The position numbers and the translations under genes are program-made. Positions 43,227 through 54,205 of a stretch of DNA of 64,000 bases are shown piece after piece. The notes under the pieces were generated by a model. That model was not told the origin of the DNA and searched no databases. It saw only the letters and a program-made list of their open reading frames with translations. Source of the stretch: Orientallactaga sibirica (Eukaryota; Chordata; Mammalia; Rodentia; Dipodidae); NCBI GenBank assembly GCA_036365145.1, contig JAEOAD010002566.1, forward strand, positions 5,177,501 to 5,241,500. Reading direction: 5' to 3'. The first letter of the stretch is position 1. The number at the start of each line of letters is the position of its first letter.

Positions 43227-44927
43227 AGGAGGAGGTAGAAAATCATAGATTCCTGCAGGCATTCTGAGTCCAAACCCTCCCCTTGTGCCCTACCCTGTAG
43301 TTAGGGAAGTCTTATAAGGTAAGAATATTTATAGGAAGCCTGACTTCTTCATCACTACAAGAAAAAGCCATTTATTCATTTGAACTCACCAAAGCAGTGA
43401 TAGTTGTAGAATAAACAAGGGAATATTTATCTCAAAGACAAAATTAATTGTTTCTGACACACGCTGAATGACTCTGGAGAGTTATTTTTGCTTTGGGTCA
43501 AATATAAGAACCCAGCACTTGTTATTATGACGATGATGATTTTATCACGCTCTGATCACTAATCCAGAACTACCCCAGTGCGGGATATACACATCTCTGG
43601 AATTGAAAGTGTGTTTCCCTATCTTCTATTGGTAGGCTAATATCTGTGGCTGGTGGTACACCTCTTGTTAAGGAACTCAATCCATCTTTTAATTGGTTGC
43701 TTTGCTTATTTCTTGTTTTCTTGATGAACACTCTTCTAATTCTCACAACAATATATAATTGATATAATTACTCACAACAATAGTCAGATGCATTCCTGTA
43801 TACTCATGAGCTGATAGAAAGCATGATAAATATACACAGTTAGTACGAAATGGTCTAAAGATCCACCTTGTGCTCCACGCTAAAGTCACATTCAGGACAT
43901 TGTGAGCAGGGGCCAGAATACTGTACCTTGTGGAAGCACTGGGGTGGACATCAGAAAGAACCCATTATTCCTTTGTCACTCAACTGAATAGTCCTTTTGT
44001 TTTAAGGCATTTGACCAACTGTAATAAAATCTTCTTTCCAGAACTAAACTTGGTATCTAGCCAATAATACTAGGTGTGTTAGAACAGAACTTTTAAAAAC
44101 AGTCTTACCCACGGATAAAACTTACCAAGTGGCAGAGGATCCCAGAGCTTCCATATAAAAACTCCTTTCTTCTCTTGGATCTATGTGTACTTACTCATCA
44201 TTCAAAATTCAAGCTTCATTTGTTTGTCTGAAGTTTAACGAGGCTTCATCTGCAAACGGGTGGCCTTGTCTCAGGTCTTTTAAATCCCATATTATTCGTA
44301 CGTTTGTGTTTTGTTGATGGTCTCACTGTTCACATGTCTTCTAAGTGTAATGCTACAGGTCTATGGCGTAGTGTTGCTGAGTGCAAGAAGGCTGTGATGT
44401 GATTCCCAGGGAAAGCACATGTTCTATAGAAGCTTTGTGCAGGCACAAACTATAGTGCTATCGAATTTAATACATTAAACATATGTACATATCACATCAA
44501 GTGTTTTTAAATAGAAGCACACACAAAACAAGATTGTGTGTCAGTTTATCGATGGAAATATGATCAGAGGCTCTCGGGAAGCTTACTCTGCTTGTCTTCA
44601 GAGAGCGAAATTTGAAAGACTTTAAGGAGAAAAGATTTATTTTATCTCATAGTTTCAGACACTTCAGTCTATGCTCAGTCTTGCCCATTAAGCACATGGT
44701 GGCACAAAACTGCCTACCCCATGGTATGTATGTGGGAAGCAAGAGAGAGGGGGAGAGGGAAGGAAGGAGGGAAGGAGGGAAAGAAGAATGCAGCAGGCTC
44801 TCAATATTACCCACCCAATGACTTAACTTCATCTCACTAAAGTTTCCATCAACTCCTAATAGCACCACCGGGTGACAACCGACTTTAACTGGCAGATGTT
44901 TAGAGGATATTTAAGATTCCATAAGGA
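43227..44927. other. Intergenic, about 1.7 kb without a named feature
   Basis: Checked on the minus strand for additional FN2 exons (TGGTGYTC core); none found. A G/A-rich run at 44,740-44,780 only. Confidence 0.45.
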
Positions 44928-45147
44928 TAGGGTATATTGCCTAATGGTTAAAGATGTTTGCTTTCAAAGCCTGCTGTCCTGGGGACATTTCCCCAGTACC
45001 CACATAAAGCCAGATGCACAAAATGACATATGCATTTGTAGTCTGTAGCAGCAAGAGGCCCTGGTGTGCCCATTCCTTCACTTTCTCTCTCTCTCCCTAT
45101 CACTTCCTCTTCCTTTCCCTCTCCTTGACCCTCTCAGTTAAAAAAAA
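44928..45147 (+). mobile_element. Diverged DIP-like SINE, sense
   Basis: TGCCTAATGGTTAAAGATG and CATAAAGCCAGATGCACAAA; old copy. Confidence 0.7.
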
Positions 45148-45164
45148 AAGATTCACGCCATAGG

Positions 45165-45315
45165 AACCTGGCATGGTGGTCCATACCTATAACCCTGGTA
45201 CTTTGGATGCTGAGACAGGAGGATTTCCATGAGGAGTTTGATGCCCAGCATTGGCTACATCGTGAGTTCCAATGCAGCCTGCACTGAAGAGTGGGACTCT
45301 GTCTCCAAAAGCAAT
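45165..45315 (+). mobile_element. Old B1-like SINE, sense
   Basis: AACCTGGCATGGTGGTCCAT to GACTCTGTCTCCAAAAG; diverged. Confidence 0.65.
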
Positions 45316-45454
45316 CCAAACCATAACAGATAACACTTACTACTATCCCTATTAGGTATTAATTATGCCATCTCCCCTCCCTGTAGCTACTGGTAACCTC
45401 TATTTCTTCTCTACCTCTGTGAATTTGCCTGGTGTAGATGCTTCATATATGAAT

Positions 45455-45840
45455 GTGGTGTGATGGTTAATCCTCATGGTCAACTTGACTACACTTGAAC
45501 TTACCTAGGAGACACACCTCTGAGCGTGTTTGTGAAAGAATTTCTAGAGAGGTTTAAATAAGAAAGATCCACTGTGAATGTGTTTGTCATCATCCCATGG
45601 GCCAGAATCCTGGGCTGAATAAAAAGGAGAAAATAAGAAAGCAAGATGAGTGGACACATTTGTCTCTCTCTGCTTCCTGACTGCAAGCACAAGGTGACCA
45701 GCTGCCACGCGTTCTCACTGCCATGCTTTCCTTCCGTGAGGGACTGCGTCTCCTCACACTGCAGGTCATAATCAACCCTTCCTTCCATAAGTTGACTTTA
45801 ATGGGTATTTTGTCACAGAAACAAATAAGTAATACATGCA
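45455..45840 (+). mobile_element. ERVL/MaLR-like LTR, family 1
   Basis: GTGTGATGGTTAATCCTCAT ... GAATAAAAAGGAGAAAATAA ... AACAAATAAGTAATACATG. Same family as 33.6 and 62.4 kb. Confidence 0.65.
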
Positions 45841-46126
45841 GCCACAAAAGATTTATCAATTTGTATCTGTATTATTTCACTGATGTTGTTAACATTCAAT
45901 TTGTAAAGTAGCTTTTGTCAGGCTAATTCTTTTAATTGTTAAACTATATTCTGTTGTATGGAGAGATCATGTGCTTTATGATGGGTGCTTGAATTTATTC
46001 AGCCTTACATGAATAATGCTGCCATAAAACTATGTGTTCATAGCCTTACTATCAACTGATTTGAGTATATAACCAGGAGATTCTGGGTCAGATGGTAAAT
46101 TTATTTGATATTTGATATTAATACTT

Positions 46127-46290
46127 TTTTTTTTTTTTTTTTTTTTGGTTTTTCGAGGTAGGGTTTCACTCTGGTCCAGGCTGACCTGGAATTAACTATG
46201 TAGTCTCAGGGTGGCCTCGAACTCACAGCGATCCTCCTACCTCTGCCTCCCAAGTGCTGGGATTAAAGGCGTGCGCCACCACGCCCAGCT
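46127..46290 (-). mobile_element. B1 SINE, antisense
   Basis: Flanked by TTAATACTTTTT on both sides (46,117 and 46,297). Confidence 0.94.
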
Positions 46291-46370
46291 CTGTTCTTAA
46301 TACTTTTTAAAAGTCCTTTAGCCATGTAGTGGTTTGTCAAGTTGTTAATATATTTGACTTACAGTTTTTT

Positions 46371-46524
46371 TTCTTTTTTTGGGTTTTCGAGGTAGGGTCT
46401 CACTGTAGTTCAGGCTGACCTGGAATTCACTCTGTAGTCTCAGGGTGGCCTCGAACTCACGGCAATCCTCCTACCTTTGCCTCCCGAGTGCTGGGATTAA
46501 AGGCGTGAGCCACCACGCCCGGCT
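46371..46524 (-). mobile_element. B1 SINE, antisense
   Basis: Flanked by TTGACTTACAGTTTTT at 46,351 and 46,525. Confidence 0.94.
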
Positions 46525-47339
46525 TGACTTACAGTTTTTAAAGATAGTGACCATAAGGGAGACTTCCAGGTAAGATGGCATCATAGGAGCCATGCCAAAC
46601 CAGCTAAGGGAGGGATTTAAGCAAAACTACAGCAAAATACATGCTTCTTCTGAAAAGTGCAGGAGAATGGGTTTTTCTTAGACACACCAGAGAAGCAGGA
46701 GAGACCAAGATCCACCAGAAAGGAGGACAATGGCCAGAATCCCACTGAGGAGCTTGCACCCCCAATCCTCAGCAGCCCAGGTCCACCCCTGCCCCAATCT
46801 GCATGATCTTCACACCTGGCACCACTTGCCAGGCGTGCCTACCAGCAGCTGCAGAGACCAAACAAGGGGCTTTCCAACCTCATCAGCCTCCTTGCAGAGC
46901 CTAGAAATCTAAAGAAAAGTCAGCTGAGCTACTGAAAGAGATACAGGGCAACAGTGTGAGCAACTCCAGGCTTCCTGAACTCTCCCATCCCTCAACCATC
47001 AGAACCATGAACCTCCAGCATTCAGCTCTGGTGGCAGTGCATCCAGCACAGCTGAGCAGAACTTCAGCTCCACAGCACAAAATGGAGGACACGAGGTGGG
47101 CATTCAGCATTGGAGAGATTGAAAACCATCCCAAAAGGTAACGAGGCCAGATGACTGACAACCCCCCCCCCCAAAAAAAAAAAAAACCAAAACAGGTACA
47201 TACGCCTGCATTGGAATCTCTCTTTCCATGTCAGGGAGGTTATGGGTTACACGTTTTTGGTTGGCTTTACCATTTTCAAATAAGCTGTACATGGGGGGTT
47301 GAATATTGCTGCCTTTAATGCTTACAGATTTATAGGGCC

Positions 47340-47450
47340 TTTGTCTTTTGCTTTTGTCATTATTGGGGGCAGGGTCTGATCCAGATACAGGCTGACCTGG
47401 ACCCCAATTCAGAACAGAAATCTCTACCTCCCAGCTGACAGGATTAAGGG
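47340..47450 (-). mobile_element. Old B1-like fragment, antisense
   Basis: GGCAGGGTCTGATCC to CTCCCAGCTGACAGGATTAAG pattern; low similarity. Confidence 0.4.
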
Positions 47451-47862
47451 TGTAGAGCAACACACACCCTTAGGGATTTTGGCCTTAAAAGACTATCTGT
47501 TTTAATCCCCACAGTTGTACACTCTGTGCTGGTTTTTATTGAATGTGTATATTGCTCAGTTGAAGTTTAAAATTTGCCAGTAAATTGTTCCACCCAGTCC
47601 ACTAGAATACCTGTTTAGCAAGCAAACTCAACACCTAGGATTACTTCTGGGGTTGGATTGGGGTACAAGAGCTACTCTTGGCACCTTAAACTCATATCCT
47701 GAAAGTATATAAAGGTGGATCACCACATCTAAGAACACTGCAGATAAATAGAAAACCCAAGCATCAAATCAATTCAGGATGCAAAAGTTGCTACATTATA
47801 ATACAAGAAACACAAAGAATTAAGATAATACAATCCCACCAAAAATTATAAATCCATCAGAA

Positions 47863-49010
47863 ATGATCACCAATGAGACTGTTTTAGATGAAATTCTTGA
47901 CAAAGATTTCAAAAGAATGATTCTATGTATACTCAAAGAAATGAAAGAAGAAATGAAAGGATTCAAAGAAGAAAACAAACTCCTGAAAGAGAACACAGGA
48001 AACCAGATTAATGAAATAAAAAGGTTATTACAGGACATGAGTAAGGAAATAGAAATACTGAAGAAAAACCAGGCTGAAATCCTAGCTCTGAAGAACACAG
48101 TCAGTGAAATAAAAAAGTCTATGCCAAGTCTCCCCAGTAGAATGGATGAAGGAGAGAACAGAATATCTAAACTAGAAGACCAGGTGGCAGACCTAATACA
48201 GTCCAACAAAGAGAAAGACAAGCTAATAGGAAGGTATGAATGGGAATTTCAAGATATCCGGGACACTATGGAAAGATCAAACGTAAGAATTCAGGGTGCC
48301 GGGCATGGTGGCACACGCCTTTAATCCGAGCACTCAGGAGGCAGAGGTAGGAGGATTGCCGTGAGTTCGAGGCCACCCTGGGATGACACAGTGAATTCCA
48401 GGTCAGCCTAAGCTACAGTGAGACCCTACTTCAAAAAATAATAATAATAATTCAGGGTATAGTAGAAGGAGAAGAATTTCAATCCAGTGGGTGTTTTCAA
48501 CAAAATCATAGAAGAAAAATTTCCCCAAATTGGGAAATAAATGCCAGTGCAGATACAAGAAGCTTTTAGAACACCAAACAGACAAAACCTAGAAAGATAC
48601 CCTCCTCACCATGTTATAACTAAACTACTAAACACACAAACCAAAGAAAATATATTGAAAGCAGTTAGAGAGAAAAAGCAAGTGACCTTCAAAGGGAAAC
48701 CCATCAGGATCACAGCAGATTACTCAACACAAACTTAAAAAAAAAAAAAGCCAAAGGGCTTGGAATGATGTATTCCAAGTTCTGAAAGATAAAAACTGTC
48801 AACCAAGACTACTTTATCCTGAAAAGCTATCTATCCAAATTGATAGAGAAACAAGGACATTCCACAACAAAGACAGGCTAAAGGAATTTATGGCAACTAA
48901 ACCAGCTCTACAGAAAATACTTGAAGGAATCCTTCATGCTGAAGAGAAAGCAAAACACACACAGCAGAAAATAGAAAAAATAAACCATACTCAAATAACA
49001 CTTAAAACAA
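47863..49010 (+). pseudogene. L1 ORF1, broken
   Basis: The 47,863-48,294 frame encodes a long coiled coil (MITNETVLDEILDKDFKRMI ... KLEDQVADLIQSNKEKDKL), typical of the ORF1p N-terminal half. A B1 sits inside it. Further on, in other frames, come the C-terminal RNA-binding blocks (HHVITKLLNTQTKENILKAV, KPIRITADYSTQT). An A13 run at 48,737 adds a further shift. Confidence 0.85.
48296..48449 (+). mobile_element. B1 SINE, sense, in L1 ORF1
   Basis: Flanked by AATTCAGGGT at 48,287 and 48,450. Confidence 0.93.
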
Positions 49011-49051
49011 GTGAGTAAAGGGAAAACAGGAAGAACTACAAAACAAGAAGA

Positions 49052-49785
49052 ATGGAGAGATCAAATACATATCTTTCAATAATAACTCTTAATATCAATG
49101 GCCTCAATGCCCCAACCAAAAGACACAGGCTTGCAGATTGGATTAAAAGGCAGGATCCTACCATCTGTTGCCTCCAGGAAACTCACCTCTCAATAAAAGA
49201 TAGAAACCTTCTTAGGGTGAAAGGATGGAAAACAGTATTTCAAGCAAATGGGCCTAGGAAACAAGCAGGGGTGGCTATCCTAATATCTGACAGGATAGAC
49301 TTCAAACCAACATAGTGAGGGAAGATAAAGAAGGTCACTTTATATTTATTAAACAGGAACACTCCAACAGGATGACATTACAATCCTAAATGTATATGCT
49401 CCTAACATGGGGGCTCCCAATTTCATCAAACAAACACTATTAGAATTAAGGTCAGAGATATCTCCTAACACAATAGTAGTGGGTGACTTCAATACCCACT
49501 CTCATCACTTGACAGGTCTACCCAGCAAAAAATAAACAGAGAGACATTTGCATTAAATGATATCACGGAACAATGGACCTAACAGATATATACAGAACAT
49601 TCCAAACAAATGCTGCAGAATATACATTCTTCTCAGCAGCACATGGAACATTCTCTAAAATAGACCATATATTAGGACACAAATCAAATCTTAACAAATA
49701 CAGGAAAATTGAAATAATCCCTTGTATGCTATGGGATTAAATCCCACAACAGGATTAAACTGCAAATCAGCAACAAGAAAAACTA
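49052..49785 (+). pseudogene. L1 ORF2, endonuclease part, broken
   Basis: Starts MERSNTYLSIITLNINGLNA, with QDPTICCLQETHL, the endonuclease N/E motifs. TAG at 49,313; other frames continue with NVYAPNMGAP and VVGDFNTH (catalytic-site motifs) until about 49,785. No reverse transcriptase follows. Confidence 0.85.
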
Positions 49786-49794
49786 CAGAGCATA

Positions 49795-49960
49795 CAGAGG
49801 AGAGAATGGGTATGTCCAGAGCCTCCAGCCACTGCAAATGAACTACAGATGCAATTTCCACGTTGTGCATCTGGCTTTAGGGGGTACTCGGGAATCAAAT
49901 CCAGGCTGTCAGGCTTTGCAAACAAGTGCTTTAACTGCTGAACCATATCTCCAATCCCCA
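49795..49960 (-). mobile_element. DIP-like SINE fragment, antisense
   Basis: AGAGAATGGGTATGTCCAGA to ACCATATCTCCAATCCCC; at the broken end of the L1. Confidence 0.8.
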
Positions 49961-49989
49961 AAAGTCATTTTCCAAACACTATATTGCTC

Positions 49990-50820
49990 AACCATCGAAA
50001 ATGATCCATGATCGTCATGCCTTTGGATTTTTTGAAATGTATTGACAAACTCCATACATACACACCATGTACCCCATCACTCTCCTTTCTCACCCCTTCC
50101 TCATCTCCCAGTACTGAGACCCCCTCTTCTTTCCAAATGGTCCCTGGGAGATGTGGTACAAGTGGAAAGTCTCATGGTGGGCAATTGGCTGTTTTGTTTT
50201 CTTATCGAAGAATCTGGGTTCTCTTCCATTTTCTCGACCATCTGTACAATAAAACATTAGCTCCAACCAAGTGCGAGAGCAATTTGTGTGAGAGCTAAAG
50301 GGGGATATGTAAAGTTGTTTAGGAAATTTTTGGTGTGCCCGCCCACTCTTTCCTGGCACTGGGATTCTGGCTTGGTTTCCAGTACCAGATATGACTTTCC
50401 TGCCATTGAGCGGGCCTTGTGTCCAGAGAAGAATTGGTTACCTGTAAAGGATACATGTCACTATTGAACAAGTGTGTACTTCTTGTCTGGCAGGTTCATT
50501 TCATAGTCTTCAGAGTCCCCTGCTTATTAATGCTATTGATGGTGATGTCCTCTAGCAGCTCTCATAGGTCTCTCCAGCACGACAAGGGCTCGCCAGGAGA
50601 AAGCTAGCTTTCCTTTTGGTACCAGTGTGGTATTCACGGTGTCCCAATGTCCTGTGACTGCAGCCTGTGGTGTCTTCAGTAACAGGGTCTTACTTTTTAG
50701 CTCTGGAAAGTAATAAAGCGTTTTGTCAATGGCTGATATTATACCGGGGACCTCATGGGTCTCCCTAGGCAATAGCTCAATGCTGGGTCTTAGATTTACT
50801 AGTCCATGGTTGTAAGGTTA
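49990..50820 (-). mobile_element. L1 3' UTR-like sequence, antisense
   Basis: ATCGTCATGCCTTTGGATT, CATGGTGGGCAATTGGCTGT and CCAGCACGACAAGGGC: blocks shared (in reverse) with the L1 3' UTR pieces at 21.5 and 30.7 kb. Confidence 0.45.
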
Positions 50821-51449
50821 AGCTTTTTCCACCTTCTGTCCAGACTGTCCCCCTCCCCTTTTATTGGTGGTTATATCTTGTAGAACGCTAGTCAAAGTGA
50901 GGGTTTCCATGGAAATTATTTTTAATGCTGTCTTAATTTTTGTGTAATTTCCTGCCCACCCTCCCCATGCTCTACCCTCCCACCTCCAATATTTCAACTT
51001 CCCCCAACCCATTGGAAAATCTCTCCTCTCTGCCCATCCCATTTCTTCTTTCTTTTCCATGTTTTCACTCAAGTTTTAGTCCCGTATTCCTGGTGTTATC
51101 TCTCGTTTTCACTCCTCTCCACTTAATCCCAGCTAGGAGCTTCATCTGCGAGAGTACATGTGGTGTTTATCTTTCTGTGTCTACATGTCGTCCCTCATAT
51201 TCGATGTCTTTTTTTTTTTTTTTTCTTTGCTATCTTCCATCATCTGTGACAACATGTGGATGAACCTAGTGTTTTTCAGGTCTTGTGCAGGTAATGGGAG
51301 CTGCTGTGAGGTCATGAATGCAGCTTCTGCTTGGTGTCTGGAAGACAGTGTTCCAGTGCACTCCTGCCAACCCTTTGGCTCTTGCCTCTTCCAGAATGGT
51401 CCCTGGGCCTCCGAGGTGGTGATAGAGATACCTCACTTAGTACTGAACA
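50821..51449. other. Intergenic, nothing firmly recognised
   Basis: C/T-rich. It may continue the antisense L1 3' UTR to about 51,420, since TGGTGATAGAGATACCTCAC-like text recurs in L1 tails. No coding signal. Confidence 0.3.
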
Positions 51450-51466
51450 CTCAACTGTTACTTTTT

Positions 51467-51746
51467 ATTTATTTATTTGTTTTTTTTATTTTTTGGAGGG
51501 AGACTCAGAGAGAGAGAGAGAGGGAGAGGAAGACAGATAGAGATGGGCGCACCAGCAGCCTCTCAGCTGCTGCGAACGAAATCCAGATGTGTGCGCCCCC
51601 TTGTGGTCAAGTGCGGCATTGCGCCCTTGTGTCACTTTGCATCTGGCTAAACGTGAGACCTGGAGATTGGAACTGCTGGAGATTGGAACCGGTGTTCTTG
51701 TGCTTAGGAGGCAGGTGCCTTAACCGCTAAGCCATCTCTCCAGCCC
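51467..51746 (-). mobile_element. DIP-like SINE, subtype b
   Basis: Antisense; core TGCGCCCCCTTGTGGTC at 51,592-51,608. CTCAACTGTTACTTTTT on both sides (51,450 and 51,747). Confidence 0.94.
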
Positions 51747-51763
51747 CTCAACTGTTACTTTTT

Positions 51764-52033
51764 TTTCCCCACTGTTAACTTTTTCAGCAGCCACAGTGTT
51801 TATCTTTTTTTTTTTTGAGAGAAACAGAGAGAGAGAGGGAGACAGATAGAGATGGGCACACCAGCAGCCTGTCAGCTGCTGTGAACGAAATCCAGATGTG
51901 TGCCCCCCTTGTGGTCGAGTGCGGCATTGCACCCTTGCCTCACTTTGCATCTAAATGTGGGACCTGGAGATTGGAACAGGGTTCTTAGGCTTAGCAGGCA
52001 GGCGCCTTAACCGCTAAGCCATCTCTCCAGCCC
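51764..52033 (-). mobile_element. DIP-like SINE, subtype b, same target site, possible 3' transduction
   Basis: Antisense body 51,808-52,033; core CCCCCCTTGTGGTC (51,902-51,915). CTCAACTGTTACTTTT occurs again at 52,034-52,049. Between the A-rich tail and the left target repeat are about 45 non-SINE bases (51,764-51,807), as if the transcript had read through into its own 3' flank. Confidence 0.85.
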
Positions 52034-52049
52034 CTCAACTGTTACTTTT

Positions 52050-52580
52050 CTAATCAGCACTTTGACAAGTTTTCAGTTTCCCCAATAGATGCTGTCATCT
52101 GAAAAGAGAAATTTCTCTAAATAAATGAGAGCAGCATTAATATACGGGCATAAAAATAAGTATTAATTTGGTGGGCATAATATATACATTTAGTCAAATA
52201 ATAGTAGTAGCTCCCCGCCTGGGTGTTATGACCTTCCTAACCGTAGACTTTCAACTAGGTTTTCAGTATCAGTTGTGAATTCCCTTCCATGAACTGGGCC
52301 TCAAATCCAATCAGAGAGCAGTTGGTTGTCCCCATAACTGACATGCCATTATATCACTAGTGGGCACCTCTTTGTTTGGTTGGCTAGTTGTGTGGTTTTC
52401 AGGATCCACCGTTAATCAAGACTGTTAATAACTTTTCTTCCTCAGCAGGCTGTATAGCATTTTCCAGTAATATGACAGCTAGTTGGCAAGGAGGAGGTCT
52501 CCAGCTCCTTTCTAACTTACAACTAAAGCATGCGGAGTCTTCAGCAACAGGGTTTTATCATCTAGTTCTGGAGTGCAATC
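52050..52580. other. Intergenic; L1 3' UTR-like parts
   Basis: GCATTTTCCAGTAATATGAC and CTCCAGCTCCTTTCTAACTT look like antisense L1 3' UTR blocks similar to 50.5-50.7 kb. No gene. Confidence 0.3.
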
Positions 52581-52594
52581 AAAAGCCTTGACAA

Positions 52595-52766
52595 GGGGCT
52601 GAGGAAATGGCTTAGTGGTTAAGGCACTTGCCTGCAAAGCCTAAGGACCTCAGTTCGATTCCCCAGGACCCACGTAAGCCAGATGCACAAGGGGGCATCA
52701 TCTAGAGTTCTGTGCCCATTCTCTCTCTCTATCTGTGCAATAAACAAAACATTAAAAAAAAAAAAA
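52595..52766 (+). mobile_element. DIP-like SINE, subtype a, shortened
   Basis: Sense, with part of the 3' body missing. AAAAGCCTTGACAA at 52,581 and 52,767. Confidence 0.92.
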
Positions 52767-52780
52767 AAAAGCCTTGACAA

Positions 52781-52923
52781 GCTGGGAGTGGTGGTGCATG
52801 CCTTTAATCCCAGCACTCGGGAGGCAGAGGTAGGAGGATCGCCGTGAGTTCGAGACTACCCTGAGACCACATAGTTAATTCCAGGTCAGCCTGGACCAGA
52901 GTGAGACCCTACCTTGAAAAAAA
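52781..52923 (+). mobile_element. B1 SINE at the same target as the DIP before it
   Basis: Sense; AAAACCTTGACAA follows at 52,924, a third copy of the target word. Confidence 0.92.
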
Positions 52924-52936
52924 AAAACCTTGACAA

Positions 52937-53235
52937 TAGCTGTATTGTTTGAGGGCATCTGACAAATAATTCACTGGGAGGTATCCCACCCCTATGCCTT
53001 TGGTTTTGAACAAGTGAGTGTATTAGGGACATAGAAAACAAAAGTACAAGAAAAAATAGAAAGTAATAAATAATGAATAGAGCATCAAGCTAGACATTAA
53101 GTGACATCCAGCAGAAAGGCCTGCAGAAGACCCATTGAGATAGTTACCTGTAGTCACCAATTTCAAGTCCCAGTCAGAGATCCTCGTAGCTGAGCCTTCC
53201 AATTTACACTTCCTACCAAAGGTATATGTGTGAGT
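52937..53235. other. Intergenic, nothing recognised
   Basis: Unique-looking sequence. Confidence 0.4.
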
Positions 53236-53292
53236 GTGTGTGTTGTGTTGTGTTGTGTTGTGTTGTGTTGTGTTGTGTTGTGTTGTGTTGTG
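53236..53292 (+). repeat. (TGTGT)n pentanucleotide microsatellite
   Basis: About 11 units of GTTGT on the plus strand (ACAAC on the minus). Confidence 0.93.
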
Positions 53293-53892
53293 GGTGAGAG
53301 AGAGAAAGAGACCTTGGTACCCCTAACACACAGCCCATGGTAGTTGAGGTGTGTGTAGGGTTCTTTCACGTTCCAGATTAAGTTAAGGGACAGGTACGAT
53401 GACCACAAGCGGGCAGGTCTGGGTCGGGCTCCTAAAGTCGGGGTTGTAAAATTTCTCAATAGTTTCCATCTTGAAATCTGTTTCTGAATTCTGCTCAGCT
53501 GACTTCTCTTTTTCCACAGTAGCTCATTTTCATGGCTCCTCTGCATTCCTGTGGTGCAAACATGGTAAAAACCCCTCATATTTACTAGAGTGAGTTTTCG
53601 AGTCTGTGGTGACTCTTTTGGGTAAAAGGAATGTCCCAATGCCCGGGCTTCCTCAATGTCACGTACAAACGGTGCTGAGAAGGGGAAAGGGTAGAATGGT
53701 GGGCCATGTGGTAGCTTGGGTCAAATGTAAAGTAAAATGTTCTTCCGGGGAGAACACAAATTTAGTTATCAGAATTTGACATTATTCAGGAATAAAGTCT
53801 TACTGAGAATTTTCACATTTGAACATACTGTTCTTTGACCCTAATCCTCTCCCATTAACTCCTGTTGTCGCCTTTATCCCAACCCCATCCCC
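53293..53892. other. Intergenic, nothing recognised
   Basis: A minus-strand frame over 53,163-53,639 runs through the microsatellite and has no family likeness. Confidence 0.4.
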
Positions 53893-53906
53893 TGAACCCC
53901 TTCTTC

Positions 53907-53941
53907 CACACTTGATCTTAGCCAAAAGGCCAAGCACTGAT
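53907..53941 (-). pseudogene. RNU2 (pseudogene): U2 snRNA retropseudogene, first 35 nt only
   Basis: On the minus strand the 35 bases begin ATCAGTGCTTGGCC and continue TTTTGGCTAAGATCAAGTGT, i.e. nt 1 to about 35 of U2 with four changes in the first 12 bases. It is enclosed by perfect 14-bp repeats TGAACCCCTTCTTC (53,893-53,906 and 53,942-53,955) with no poly(A), so it is a reverse-transcribed 3'-truncated snRNA. It lacks the Sm site and cannot function. Confidence 0.85.
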
Positions 53942-53955
53942 TGAACCCCTTCTTC

Positions 53956-54205
53956 TCGCTTCTATTTTGATGTCTTTTTTGCTCTCCTTTATGTCAAAAT
54001 GAACTTTTAATTGACTTAATTTTTTACCAATTTTAAGTTCACATGGAAAAATGAGCAGAAATTAACATGAATTTCCCTTATTCTCCATCCCCCCTACATG
54101 CATCCCCTTCCCTATTATCAACACTCCCTATCTGAGTGGTCCATTGGTGACAATTGATGAAACTACGTATCACTCTGAGCCAATGTTTATGCACTTATTT
54201 TTAGA
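53956..54205. other. Intergenic, nothing recognised
   Basis: No feature seen. Confidence 0.4.

Larger units (their letters stand above)
45900..46550 (-). mobile_element. L1 3' end fragment, antisense, with two B1s
   Basis: ATGAATAATGCTGCCATAAA, ATAACCAGGAGATTCTGGGT and CAGATGGTAAATTTATT are antisense L1 3' landmarks. Confidence 0.55.
46553..49790 (+). mobile_element. L1, 5' half, sense (5' UTR, ORF1, start of ORF2)
   Basis: A GAGACTTCCAGGTAAGATGG-type 5' region is followed by ORF1 from 47,863 and ORF2 from 49,052, then breaks off in the endonuclease domain at about 49,790. Unlike most genomic L1s, which lose the 5' end, this one lacks the 3' half. Confidence 0.8.

Noticed and set aside
53163..53639. 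158-codon minus-strand frame
   Set aside because: It runs through a pentanucleotide microsatellite (HNTTQHNTTQ repeats) and resembles no protein family.
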